Assembly (NCBI GenBank): GCA_963920665.1
Contig: OY987266.1
Location: 19,208,248-19,272,247, forward strand
DNA: 64,000 nucleotides
Origin: Straminergon stramineum
Taxonomy: Eukaryota; Streptophyta; Bryopsida; Hypnales; Calliergonaceae
Reading direction: 5' to 3'
The translations under genes were made by a program, and so were the position numbers. Shown piece after piece: positions 1 through 11,700 of the stretch (the first letter of the stretch is position 1; every line of letters starts with the position of its first letter). The notes below the pieces were generated by a model. That model ran no database searches and was not told where the DNA came from. It saw only the letters and a program-made list of their open reading frames with translations.

Positions 1-1542
1 TCCCTTGAGGTCGTTGACCACGTCGTAGGGGATGGGCGTCACAGTCTCTAACGTAGAAGAGTCCAACACGAAGCCAGACCTGGGGCCAGCGGGTTGGCGC
101 TTCAAGTCGACCGTCTCGCCACGAGCCTTGGCTTCGGCCTTCTTGATGTCGTTGCTCTTCCGGCGCTCGATGAACTCCTCGCGGCAGCGGGAAGGCTGGA
201 CGTGCTCAATCCGAACATGGATGCGCTTCTGGATGATCCTGTTGCCAACCTGTTCGGAACATCTCAAGTGAGATGGACAGCGATGGCAAACACCATGACC
301 CCAGGGAAGACCTAATCCCCTCAGAAATAAACATCATAACCCTGAACACAACACTTATCAACCAGGTACGAAGTCTCTCTCTGCCCTGAAATACAGTTTC
401 GGACTAACACTACCAGATCCCATGTTGGGGCAGATGAACTAACTTCCACTACAGGTTTGTAGGATGCCATTTTTTACAACTACAACAATCGAATGCAGCA
501 AGCGCTGGAAATTGGCATGTATACTGAACTCGAATTCACATCGTTAACCTCTGGTGCAACAAAATGAAACACCAGCATACGAATAAACTGGCCTCAACCT
601 AAACCCTCATAACTAGTACCCCGCGATTCCTCTCCAGGACACTTCGAATGGCCTGTAGGACAAACTTATCGTGAATTTTATACACGTGCCATTTTCACGT
701 ACTGAATGACCAGCACTCGCATCAGACAATTGTGCGATAAAGCAATAGACCGCGACACAATAATCGATTAGACTAATATCCAGAAATCGCACCTGATACA
801 CACTGAATTCTAGCGCTTACTCTGACTAACAGTACGAATAGTGCCTCAAAGTCTGGTCAAGTGCCAATTTTAGAACATCTCCGACTCAAACTTTGACCCT
901 AAATGATAATTACTGCATACAATATCCGAATCAATCATTCTTCCATACCATGGAATTCTCTGTCACTGTCTACAAGAATCTGAACAGTTGGATCATGCGA
1001 ACCACGCTCAGCAGCCGCAGCCGCATAAATAGCGATTTGACGCGTCCCTACCCCGTTACTGGAACTTCTTGAATACAGGATTCCGGTCAGCGATTCAGTA
1101 CTGTAATCGTTCGAAAATCGCATGAAGCAGGTTCAGCCCTAATTAAGATCCAAACAAACAAATTCCAGATTTCCGAAAAAAGAAGCTAAGTTACTCAGCC
1201 TCTTGAGCTCAGTCTACTTAAATTCCCCCCTCTGCTTCCAGGACTCACAACAAGAATCCTAAAACCCGGATCCAAAACCCTAAATCCAGAGCAACTGCTG
1301 CATACCTGCTTGTTCATGACCACGCCCACGGCGCGCTTCGTCACGTTCCACACAATCCCGGTGCGTCCGTGATAGAACTTATGCGGCATGCCCTTGTGAA
1401 CGGCTCCGTTCACCTTGATGTCCACATACTGCCCGATCTTGAAATTGCGCAGGTACACCGTCAAGGGAATGTAACCCTTGTGACGGAAGGCGCGAGAGAA
1501 CAAGTCTCTCGTCCGGGAGCGAAGTCCATGGCCAGCCGGCAT
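1..1542 (-). CDS. RPL21: 60S ribosomal protein eL21, copy A (3' end off window)
   Basis: Structural protein of the cytosolic large ribosomal subunit. Exon 1 is complement(1306..1542), 79 codons from [10 protein letters not shown] to VVMNKQ. Exon 2 is complement(1..249), starting [10 protein letters not shown]. The intron (250-1305) has a GT donor and AG acceptor and interrupts in phase 0, exactly as in the other two copies. Exon 2 runs off the left edge: the last two residues (GY) and the stop are missing, nine bases judging by copy B. The visible protein is identical to copies B and C. The start is the only Met in frame at the conserved N terminus. Exon 2 has no base difference from copy B, whereas exon 1 has about six synonymous differences from it. 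The copy looks functional. It is divergent from copy B, 2.75 kb between start codons. Confidence 0.93.
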
Positions 1543-1732
1543 CTTCGCTTGAGGGGACCTTCCCTGCGCTGGCGATGGAGTCTCGGCGAGACCAAAAGAG
1601 AGCACCAGATGCTCAGGGCAAGCTCAAAACAGAGCACCCTGCCGGAAGACTGACTCTGGCCGTGCGATCGGGTAAAGCATCTGAAGGTCTGCGTTGTCGC
1701 TTAGGTTCGGTTTGATATGCCGAGCCTGAGTA

Positions 1733-1741
1733 TTAGGGTTT
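1733..1741 (-). promoter_or_regulatory. Telobox upstream of RPL21 copy A
   Basis: The sequence AAACCCTAA on the minus strand lies about 190 bp upstream of the copy A start. It sits in a promoter segment conserved between copies A and B. Teloboxes are a known feature of plant ribosomal protein promoters; activity here is inferred. Confidence 0.6.
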
Positions 1742-1924
1742 GAAAACGGTGTGGAATTCTATGCAATCACGTGGGCTTATCCCCGGAAGGTCTGTGGAAA
1801 GGAAAATTTTGAAAATTTTGAGCAACACTGTACAATGAATGCTTGTAAAAATATGATGCAACTTTTATTGATTCATTGTTAAAAATGCTACGCTCTAGCA
1901 ACATCCATACATTAAGACAAGGTG

Positions 1925-2600
1925 TTTGTTTTGTTTTGTTTTGTTGAGATCTCCCGGACCATGCATCTCCCAGCCACGTGCTTGGTACCATCGGAAAGCC
2001 CTTGGTGAGGAGGGGTGCACCGGCTTTGTTTTGTGGTGTTTGGACCTACGATGTGAAAGTTATTGAATTTCAAAGATTTTTTGAATAAAAAAAATTAGAA
2101 AATTACTTTTACTTTTCTTCTGACTGTGGCAACAGCACAGGCCACACTAGTAGCAACCTTAAGTGACACTCTTGGTTTGGTTTGGTTTTTACAGTGAAAT
2201 CTCTTAGACCTTGCTTACCCCAAGTCATGTTGTTGATATTGTCAGAATGCTCTGTGTAAGGAAGGATGCACAAGCTCTACTTTGTGGCCGTTGAACTTAA
2301 GGTGTGAAAGTTATTGAATTTGGAAGTTTTTATGAATTAGAGAATTACTTTTAATATTTTAATTTTTTTTTTAAACAAGCGTGTTTAGGAAACACACTGC
2401 AAGGGGTTCCATCAGGAAGAGGCTGATTTCATTCAAGGTAAAGAACCTATTGTTGCCAAGTATTGAACCCGCAACCACGCCATTTGGTTTGGGTACCTCT
2501 CCTCCATCACTTGGTAGTTTAGGGTCATCTCGGACCATTTTAATTTTAATTTGACTATGAGAACAGTACAAGGCATACTAGTACTCTCTGTAGTTGGATG
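1925..2600. repeat. Diverged tandem repeat of about 250 bp
   Basis: About 2.7 diverged direct copies lie between the divergent RPL21 copies A and B. Shared landmarks are a TTTTG or TTTGG run, a segment reading GTGAAAGTTATTGAATTT at about 2055 and again at about 2305 (period near 250), and a segment with CACACTAGTA or CATACTAGTA at about 2142 and 2574. No coding potential is seen. Confidence 0.6.
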
Positions 2601-4019
2601 TAAAGAAAATCCAAGCTATTAGGGAGAACCTAAGATGAATTGAAAGACAAAAAGTACATCATTGGATCCATTAAAGCAATATTATGGCTAACTTAATACA
2701 TAATATGAAGTATAGGGTAGAACTCAACCTTCACAAAAAGTGTTATTCTACTCATTGGATATCTTTTTCTAAATTTCTTTTTTATTCAACTAGGAAATTA
2801 TTTGTACAATTAAAATTAAATTTTTTGACTCTACTAGATGAATCCTTTTGCTATTAGATGTTACTTGGATAGAGAAAGATGGTTACATTTAGTTGCATGT
2901 TGCTTTGCAAAGTTTTTTTATTGTCAACATAGAATTTGAGATTAATGACAATAGATTTGTTCTTGTAGTGAATTTGTTTCAAGAATAGAATGACTTCTTT
3001 GAAGGCATTTAACATCTTAGAGGGATAAATATCTAAATGATAAGTTCCTTGAATATTTCATATCTATTTTCATTCTAAATCCTTACCCAACTTGGTGAAG
3101 AATGTTGATATCTTGTTTTCAATCAACTATCATGTATCATCTTGGAAAACAAAAGAGTAGTCAAATGTCTTTGTGAATGCAATCACATCTAACATAAATG
3201 AAAAGAAAGGTTGTGTATAATGAATAATAAACAAGTTACTTGAATTCACATAAATTTTGGTTTTTTGCAATCATCTCAGAAATTTTAGTGGGTTCATCAT
3301 TTGTAGACCAAATTTGTGCAATACCATCAACCATTTAGTTCTCGACATTAAACCTTGTTTGACAACAATCATAACAAGTTCAAGTTGATGGATGATAGAC
3401 TTCTTCTAATTCAACAATGTTTACATGAGATAGACAAACTAATTATCTATAGTCCCCTAATCCAATTGTGACCCCTATTCCTACTTGTAATTTGGCTCCA
3501 TAGCATTTCAATTAAGTAAAAAATCTATTTAGATTCACATTACCGAACAAGAAAAGTGTAGAATTGGGATTAAAAGGGTTCGGGATTGGGTTGAAAAGTG
3601 ACCACTTCATGACTTCAATGAACACTACCATGTAGATTCTACACATGACAAAATGCTCATTCATTACTCCAAAATTGTGAGGGATGCTTTTAGATTAATA
3701 TTCATATTTGTAGGGAGATGAGAGAATTACATTACAATTCAAATTGATGAAAATAGTCCCTTGGATTGAAAATAGTCAATTTTGATAGCCAATGTGCCTT
3801 CAACATACGCAATACTTAAGAAGTCTCAAAATGGACTTGTGTTCTACTCCTATAGTGCTATATTTGAGCATGAGGAGGTTGAGATTAGTAAATGACATCC
3901 AAATGAAAGATGCTAAATTGTTGTATTACAAATCCAATTGTGTATCTCTTGCTATATATCATGTTGGGGTACATTATTCATGTTCTAGGAGTCAAATACG
4001 GTGCAATTTTGCGGTGTGA
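2601..4019. other. AT-rich intergenic sequence
   Basis: No gene, RNA or clear repeat was recognised. The sequence is AT-rich with frequent stops in all frames. It is the spacer between the arms of the inverted RPL21 duplication. Confidence 0.5.
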
Positions 4020-4081
4020 GCTTTCACACAGACCTTGAGGGGTTAGGCCCAGGTGATTGCATAGATTTCCATACCGTCTTC

Positions 4082-4090
4082 AAACCCTAA
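4082..4090 (+). promoter_or_regulatory. Telobox upstream of RPL21 copy B
   Basis: AAACCCTAA lies about 205 bp before the start codon, in the same relative place as in copies A and C. The leader close to the start is rich in CT runs, as is usual for translational-apparatus genes. Function is inferred from family knowledge. Confidence 0.6.
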
Positions 4091-4295
4091 TACTCAGGCT
4101 CGGCAAACCAAAAGGAGCCTAACCGAACCCAACCGTAAACACTGACCGTCAGATCACCGATCCCACGGCCAGAGGCGACCGGGAGGGTTGTTCCAGCAGG
4201 GAGCTCCCTTTTGAGTTTGCTCTGAGCTTCTGGTGCTCTCTTTCGTTCTCGCCGAGACTGCATCGCCAGCGAAGGGAAGGTCCCCGCAAGCGAAG

Positions 4296-5852
4296 ATGCC
4301 GGCTGGCCATGGACTTCGCTCCCGGACGAGAGACTTGTTCTCTCGCGCCTTCCGTCACAAGGGTTACATTCCCTTGACGGTGTACCTGCGCAATTTCAAG
4401 ATCGGGCAATATGTGGACATCAAGGTGAATGGTGCCGTTCACAAGGGCATGCCGCATAAGTTCTACCACGGGCGCACGGGGATTGTGTGGAACGTGACGA
4501 AGCGCGCCGTGGGCGTGGTCATGAACAAGCAGGTAGGCAGCAATTGCTCTCGATTTAGGTTAAGAATTCTTTCGGATTTGGGGTTTTAGGGTTGACTGGA
4601 AGCAGAGGGGGGAATTTAAGTAGACTGAGCTCAAGAGGCTGAGTAACTTAGCTTCTTTTTTCGGAAATCTGGAATTTGTTTGTTTGGATCTTAATTAGGG
4701 CTGAACCTGCATCATGCTCTTTTCGAACGATTAGGGTTTTTCCCTGATTCTGAGTCGCTGCTGGACGTGAATCCCGTATTCAAGAAGTTCCAGTTCCCGC
4801 GTAGATACTCCTCAAATGGCTACTGCTTTTGCGACTGCGGCTACTGAGCGTCTTCACAATGATCAGACTGCTCAAATTCCTGTTGGGAGTGAAATAGTTG
4901 GTAGGATTCCTGGGCATGGAAGATTGCGTCATTCGGATCTCGTATGCAATAGTTATGAGGGCTGAAAATTTTAATTGGAGATGTTCTAGAAACTTCGTCA
5001 GACATTGTGTCAGTAGTCGTACTCTTAATTAGCATGTTAGTAAGAATTTAGGGTGGGACAGTGTCGATTTTGTGCATCAGTCTAATCGATTCTAGTGTTG
5101 GGGTTTATTGCCTTATCTCGCATTTCTCTGATGCGATTGCTCGACGTACAGTGTGTGGAAATGACTTGTGTACAAATAGTTACGGGAAGTTTGTCCTACA
5201 GGCCATTCGAAGTGTCCTGGAGTGGAATATTGCGTTTCTAGTTACGGGGTTTAGGTTCAGGCCAGTTCATTCGTATGCTTGAGTTTGATTTTGTTGCACC
5301 AGGGGTTAACGATGTGAATTCCAGTTTAGTACGCTAATCTGCAGCGCGCGCTGCATTTATTTGTAGTAGTTGAAAATGATAATGACCTCCTACAAACCTG
5401 TAGTGGAAGTTAGTTTACCCGCCGCAACAGGGAATCTGGTTGTGCTAGTCCGAAACCGTACTGAAGGACTGAGAGAAACTTCTTGTCTGGTTGTTAACTG
5501 TTATGCTCTTTGCCTAGTTTTGAGGGGATTAGGTCTTCCCAGGGGTCATGGTGTTTGCCATCGCTGTCCATCTCACTTGAGATGTTCCGAACAGGTTGGC
5601 AACAGGATCATCCAGAAGCGCATCCATGTTCGGATTGAGCACGTCCAGCCTTCCCGCTGCCGCGAGGAGTTCATCGAGCGCCGGAAGAGCAACGACATCA
5701 AGAAGGCCGAAGCCAAGGCTCGTGGCGAGACGGTCGACTTGAAGCGCCAACCCGCTGGCCCCAGGTCTGGCTTCGTGTTGGACTCTTCTACGTTAGAGAC
5801 TGTGACGCCCATCCCCTACGACGTGGTCAACGACCTCAAGGGAGGATATTGA
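4296..5852 (+). CDS. RPL21: 60S ribosomal protein eL21, copy B (complete)
   Basis: Complete gene: join(4296..4532, 5595..5852), 164 residues, the normal eL21 length. The intron begins GTAGGC after CAG and ends AACAG before GTTGGC, in phase 0. The protein is basic, starts [15 protein letters not shown] and ends [11 protein letters not shown], both eL21 signatures. The start follows AGCGAAG, a context conserved in all copies. Exon 1 is base-identical to copy C, and exon 2 is identical to copy A over the 249 bases visible there. The copy therefore looks like a conversion or recombination product, with a switch near 4590-4605 in the intron. Codon use is GC-rich compared with the surrounding DNA. 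This is probably an expressed gene. Confidence 0.95.
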
Positions 5853-6300
5853 GAGCTTGTTTTCTGGGCCTGCCGATTGTATTTGCTCATGTGGAATTGA
5901 TGGAGAGTTCTGGACATTTATTGTTGCCGAAGGGCCTTGCTGTGGAGAATTCGGGATGATTTTGATGCACACTCTTGTTTTCATGGAACATTGACTCGTG
6001 AGGTCTTCTTTGTGAGGGTTCGAGGTGATGCAGCGGTGCGAGTAATGTGACGTTGAATCATCCTTGGATGGGAACAGTAGCAATTTTATGTTACCACCGG
6101 TATGCCATGTTGGTGCAAGATTGTACAGTACATAATGATATAATTTCCGGGATCGTGCATGAGAATTTCTTCCGCCTATTTGTTGCTGCCTGAAAGTTCT
6201 GAATTCGTGTCTCTTTCGTTAACACATTTGATAGGGGCACTTCATCCTCAAGTGATGCACACTCGGTTTTTGATGACTTGCTCCGCTGGTTTAGACAGTA

Positions 6301-6821
6301 TAGTACGTTTGAGTTGGGACCCCTGGAATGTTTTGCATTCGAGGATCCCCGATTGTCAAAGTGGACATCGAGTGTTTATCATTAGAAGCGACGTCATCTT
6401 GACGGCATGCGATTCAACCCTTGCATTTATACCAATTACCTGAAATTGCATCAGGATGTCGTATAAGCTTATGTCCGTGTTTGGAGATAGTGTTGCAGTG
6501 AACACGTGTAGACATTTTGAAGTTGGTCATCTGGAGGCAAGGCATCTATATCTGTCCTGCAATACTTGATTTTACTGGTGGTCTGAGGTAAGGGTGGTAT
6601 CAATCATGTAATCAAATCCTTCGATTTTGTCATAGTGGATTAGTAGCGAACTAGCGATTCCCCAGGTCCAATTTGCTTCAAATTTTTGGCATAAGGAGAC
6701 AGACCGATTCCAAGTGCGTACTGAAAATGATGTCTTGAAAAATCTAGAAATTTAGCAGATACTTAATTCAAGATGTTCAACTCATGTACTACAAAATCAG
6801 TGCATGGTTGCAGATATCTGG
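6301..6821. other. Intergenic sequence downstream of RPL21 copy B
   Basis: No gene was recognised. The first part may still be the decayed end of the duplicated RPL21 3' flank; the rest shows nothing identifiable. Confidence 0.4.
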
Positions 6822-7052
6822 TAACCCTTCCTTACAGGACGTACTGGTGACCGTGGAAATCAACCCTTTTGGAACTGTGTGACATCATCATCTACATTAA
6901 AAAAATAAAAAATACTCATTGGAGGTCAAAGTACTATAGAAGATCTCCCCTTTTTGCACAAAATTTGAAGGATGAATAGTTGTAGTTTTGTCCTACATAG
7001 AGATTCTTTGTCATTCATTAGACACAAAACTTCTGCTTTGACGATGAAGGGT
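6822..7052. mobile_element. Relic of a short TTAA-type MITE (family A)
   Basis: The sequence matches, in order, the central unit at 61481-61704 (reverse complement) and the element at 28809. Shared blocks are TTTTGGAAC, GTGACATCATC, AGAAGATCT and TTGTCATTCAT. The ends here are degraded (GTAACCCTT and GAAGGGTTCAA in place of TTAACCC...GGGTTAA). It is non-coding, about 230 bp. Confidence 0.55.
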
Positions 7053-8134
7053 TCAATTACTTTGAAAATCAGAAATATCTCATATGATAACCAAAAGGTG
7101 TACAATACAATGAAGTGTTTTGGATTCTCCTTTGAATTGCCAATAAGTCCTCAAAAGTATTCATGACAATTTGTCAATGGAACTAATTTTTATGGCCTAG
7201 GTATCTGGTTGTAGACTGTCCTACCTTAATAGAATCTTTGACAATTTGGAAAACCAACACTACTAGAAACAATATTTGAATCTAAATTGGGATGTTAAAA
7301 TCCATTTTTTGTAAGTACATTTGGTAGCACAAATGAAATCAAATCTGTGCGTTGGGTTGATATCTAGTCCAAAATGGAATAATTTTAAATTGTTATGAAT
7401 CATTCTTAGTGATATCATTGATCTAAAATTAGAAGATATTTCACAAAATATTTCAATTCTTTTTTCCAAAACTACCTCTTAGCAAAAGATTATCACAAAT
7501 AATACCTTGCATTCTAATATTTGGATCTTAAGAAAATGTTTTTATGTGTGCTTTCACAATATTCTTTGTAGGATCCATTGCATAAACCTTCTCCCTATTT
7601 TGGATTTATAGAGTCCCTTCTTCCCCATAGCAAAGCCAAATACAAAGGGTAAATGCCTTTGGAGCCACAAAGTGGCACTTTAGATGATTATTTTAATGAT
7701 AAAGATAGGATGTAGAATTATAATTTTTCATCCCATTTTCTTAGACAATTTCTTAAATGCATTAGAACTAGATTTTGGTGAAAACTAATTCATCTAGACC
7801 ATTGACTTTTCTACATAGGAGGCTATTAAAAATGGATTAAAAAAAAGATGTTTTCTAGTGTATGTTTCAACATTGTTTTATGAGAACTACTAATTAGTTT
7901 ATTGTTAGCCAATGGAATTAGAAGAAAATCGTTGCAATTTGAAAACATTGGAAAAAAATCCAATGAAGAATCTAAAATTTTTCTATTTAGAGTGAAAAAT
8001 GTAGACTCAATACTTGAAAAATCAATTCAATATAGGAATTAAATACTAAGTTAATCTAAATGCTCATAATGGTAATTCTTACTAGAGCACTTCTACTAAA
8101 GAATATGAAATTGATTCTCAAGACAATGTAATCA
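7053..8134. other. AT-rich non-coding sequence
   Basis: Nothing coding was recognised. A CACTACTAGAAA motif at about 7258 resembles a CACTA-transposon end, but no partner end was found. Confidence 0.4.
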
Positions 8135-8723
8135 TTAACTCCTAAAGGACCGAGGCATATTTTGGGCTGAAATTGTCAAAAATTGCCTCTTTTTAGAGCA
8201 CCAAGAAAAAAATGAAAAAAAAAGTTTTATTTTCGAAATTCAACCGTATAAATCTGTAATAGACTTCTTTGGGAACATGTGGAAATATTTTTAGAAACTT
8301 TGACCATATGGATTGAAAGACTATAATGTTTGAAGTGAAGTGAAAAAGTCTTTTTCCAACCTTGCCTGACAAGGCCTACAAACTTTAACTCCTTCTAGAA
8401 TGAGATTCATACAATGAACATGGTTATTTTTTTCAACATATGCATTTTGTATCATGTAATCTACACACACGCCAAATTTCAAAGTCATAGGAAGAGTTTT
8501 TCACATGCTGCCCGAAGCTGCCCAAGCTGCCCGCAAAGTTTAGGGCAGCATAACTTTTGATCCAGACACCCAATTGGAAAAGAAATTAGATTTTCAGAAA
8601 GGGGGTATATTATTGCACATTATGTCCAAATTTCATGAAAATCCGACCAAAAAATGACTTTGTAGGAACCTACCCGAGATTTCTTGCGTATGTTGAATGG
8701 ACACTTGGTCCTTTAGGGGTTAA
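8135..8723. mobile_element. TTAA-bounded non-autonomous element, 589 bp
   Basis: The element begins TTAACTCCTAAAGGACC and ends GGTCCTTTAGGGGTTAA, inverted ends of about 16 bp with one mismatch. TTAA sits at both borders. There is no open frame of note. The terminal bases match the other TTAA elements in this window, but the interior differs from families A, C and D. Confidence 0.7.
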
Positions 8724-11700
8724 ATTTTGTAAAACAAATTCATCAAGTAAGTTTCATAAGTATTTTTTTGAGTTTTTTTCTTTGTAGAGTAAATATTTTT
8801 TCTATTTGGAGATCTTGGACTCATGCCATTTGGATAAGTGATAGGAAAGTTACAAAACATTTTTTTTGTGGGCATTTAGAGCATCTTTGTGAAAACATAA
8901 CATGTAGCCTTTGTCATACAACTCAATTTTCTTAAATTTTGAAGAATAAAAGGTTTACAAGATTTGTTTTTTTTGCTAAAACAATTTGACTGTTGTTGTG
9001 ATGCAGGCCTTCTACTAGTTGAAATAGACATCTTTGATTGCTAAAAAGGAGTGTTTAGTGTTGGGAGCTTGGTTTCTTATTTACCTTGTTAATTACCAAT
9101 TGATAACTAGTTGGCCACTAGTAGTTGATAATAGGGTTAGTGGGGTTAGGATTAGGGTTAGATAGTGGCTAATTGTCTTAGGTTGTGGTGGCTACTTCGA
9201 GGCAAGGGATAATCCCTTGTCTCTCTCTCCCTCCCTCTTATTTCTTGTTGGTTGGGAGGTGTGGGAGGCATTAGGGGTGCAAATTATGTTTTGTTGTTGA
9301 ATTTTTAATTGAAGGAGACATTCATGTGAAGGGATTTATGTTGTCTTTTTATAAAGTGTTGGATCAAGGCAAGATTTTGGATCTAAGTTTTTGAGAGGTT
9401 GATCTACTATGATGCTATGGAGAAGGAGAAATAAGGGCACGAAGTGGACGTGTTTGAAATCTAAAGCAACCAAGGAAGGTGTATTGAAGAGTTTGCAATT
9501 TATTGAGTTTTTATGTTATGGCTATGAAACTTAGAAGGTATCTTTCTTCACTTGTTTTCTATTTTGTGTCAAAATCTTGACTTCTATGGACTTAGGATCT
9601 ATGGGCAATGCACAAAATTACAACCGGTTGTACAAAACCATGACTAGGCAAGTCAAAGTAGGGAAATGTCCACCGAAGTTTTAGAGTATTTTGGATTAGG
9701 GTGAAATTTGGTGTGTGAAGGTTTTATAATTTGATCTACTTCGCAGCAAAATCTCAAAACATTTGGAAAGACACTCCAAAAGAGGCTTTAGGTTAAAGTC
9801 ATCTATGCTAGTCTAGGGTATTTTAGGAAGGATAAAAAATTAGTAATAGATAAATGTCCACCAAAGTTGAAGAATATTTTAGATTAGTATGAAATTTGGT
9901 AAAAAAACCTAGTTGGATAGTTGATCTACAATTTGAAAAAGTTTCAATTATTTTTTTTGAAGATTTTTTTCATTAGTTATGCTAAATCAAAGTTAGGAAT
10001 AGCAATTTCTAGAGCATAGTTGGAGTTGTAGGATTAGGAGTTAAGGAAAAGGGAGTTTTGAGGATAGGCTTATTATCCCTTAGGGTATTTTAGATTGAAT
10101 ACCAAGAACTTCTACATCAAAGGCCTTCTGCTATTTTGAACCTAATATCAAATCCTTGTGACACCATTGGGATTTTCAAATTTTTATTCCATCTTAGAGC
10201 CATTAAAAATGTAATTTTTCTATCCATCTCTAAACTATTTCTACTTAAGAATTTCTTAAAGGAAGGAAATTTAAACTTCTTTTTGTTAATTTATTTTAAA
10301 GATTTTCAAGTCAATTTGTCAATATAAAAACTTTAAATTAAAATCTATAGTGTAAAAAATTAAAGTTCAAAGGATTCAAAGTCCTATAGTCTTATGGGTG
10401 ATTGCTAGAAACACTAGCTCTATTTTTGTCCCCTTGGCCTTGGACAAATGGTTTTTTGCCCATAACTTTTGTGTTGTATGTCATTTTTGCATGAAATTTG
10501 AAATCAAGGTACATATTGTCATTTTGGGGGGTAAGTTTTAGTACTATTTTTGACTCAAACATGCAAATTTGAATCTCACAATTGGTATACAAGGACTTCT
10601 ACTAAACGTACACAAGATCTTGAAGAGTTTTTTAAAAATAGTAAACTGCATACCTTCCACATGTGCTCAAAGTGCACTACCTTTTCACAAGTGCAAAGAA
10701 CATAATTTTTTTTTCTCTAAAGATGAAAACGGTTGAGAAGGAACATCTTCAAGTTAGGAAAGTGTCTAGTTTCTTGGCATTTTTCATTGTGTTTTTTTGT
10801 GCAAAACTTTTAGAGTAAAATTTTCTAGGTCTAAATTTTGAGAGACATATATTCTCAATGCTTACAAATTATCCATATTGTATTTCAGTTTTAAAATTTT
10901 ATTCCAAAAGTCATAGCACTCTAGTGTTAAGGTTGTTTTGAGCCATAAATGGCAAGTATTTCTTGCAACAACCCTTATATAACAATTTGCAAAAGAAAGG
11001 ATTATCTTCACTTTAAATGCTAATATTTTGCAATCTTTGAAGTCAAACTTCACAATTCTTCTATTACGTGTTCTTATACAAGTTTACTATAAGATCCTAT
11101 GATTCAATAAGAATTTTTTTATATTTTCTTGCTCCAATGCATTAAAATGGCAATTTTGACCAAATTTTGACCAAAAAAATGGCTTTGAAACTTTGGCAAT
11201 TGGTACAAAATACATTTATATATAGTCAAAACAATACTTAGGAAATCCATAACATATTCAACCAAAATCCCCCAAATGAACAATAAAGTACCTCCAAATC
11301 CACTTTCACTTGCCAACCTACTCCAACTATACAAATTAATTTTGGAAGGATGTTGGTCATACTAAGTGAGATGGATGACTTCATTCAAGACTATAGGATT
11401 GAAAAAAATGTTTTTTCATCCAATATTGTTTTTTGAAGTTGCTTAAGTACATTTTCAATGAATAGTATTGCAAATTTCCAAATTATGGCATATTGACATT
11501 ATTGACTTTTCTAGGGAGGAAGATGCATAATCCACAAATTACACTCAATCATATTAAATTTTGGCCAATAATATAATATTCTTGCTATTTACTCTTAATG
11601 TGAAATTTAGCGATAAAAATGATATTTTTTTAGAATTTGAGTCAAACCAATGAAATGAAGCTTATGCAGTGCAATTTTTCATTCAAGTAGAAACCTTAAA

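Larger units (their letters stand above)
1..1800. repeat. Left arm of the inverted RPL21 duplication
   Basis: This arm is the reverse-complement homologue of 4020-5852. It covers exon 2, the intron, exon 1, the leader and about 250 bp of promoter. Similarity fades near 1800, where the sequence changes to TTTTG-type repeats. The arms are mirror images around about 2.9 kb. Similarity is uneven: exon 2 and the adjacent ~80 intron bases are almost identical to copy B, while most of the intron is clearly diverged. Confidence 0.85.
4020..6300. repeat. Right arm of the inverted RPL21 duplication plus shared 3' flank
   Basis: The segment 4020-5852 mirrors 1-1800. The 3' flank from 5853 to about 6290 is homologous to the 3' flank of copy C (about 31,780-32,231). 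The duplicated unit therefore includes promoter, gene and several hundred bases of downstream DNA, and the copies arose at DNA level with their intron. Confidence 0.85.

Noticed and set aside
1369..1653. Open frames antisense to RPL21 exon 1 (also at 4149-4469 and 33055-33351)
   Set aside because: They are complements of the conserved exon and recur only because the exon is duplicated.
7255..7870. Possible second CACTA element starting CACTACTAGAAA
   Set aside because: The only nearby candidate right end (TTTTCTAGTG at about 7850) gives no matching target duplication and poor terminal similarity.
9059..9260. Possible LTR start (TGTTGGGAGC) with telomere-like GGGTTAG repeats
   Set aside because: No matching second LTR or end was found, and the repeats are too few and irregular for an interstitial telomere.
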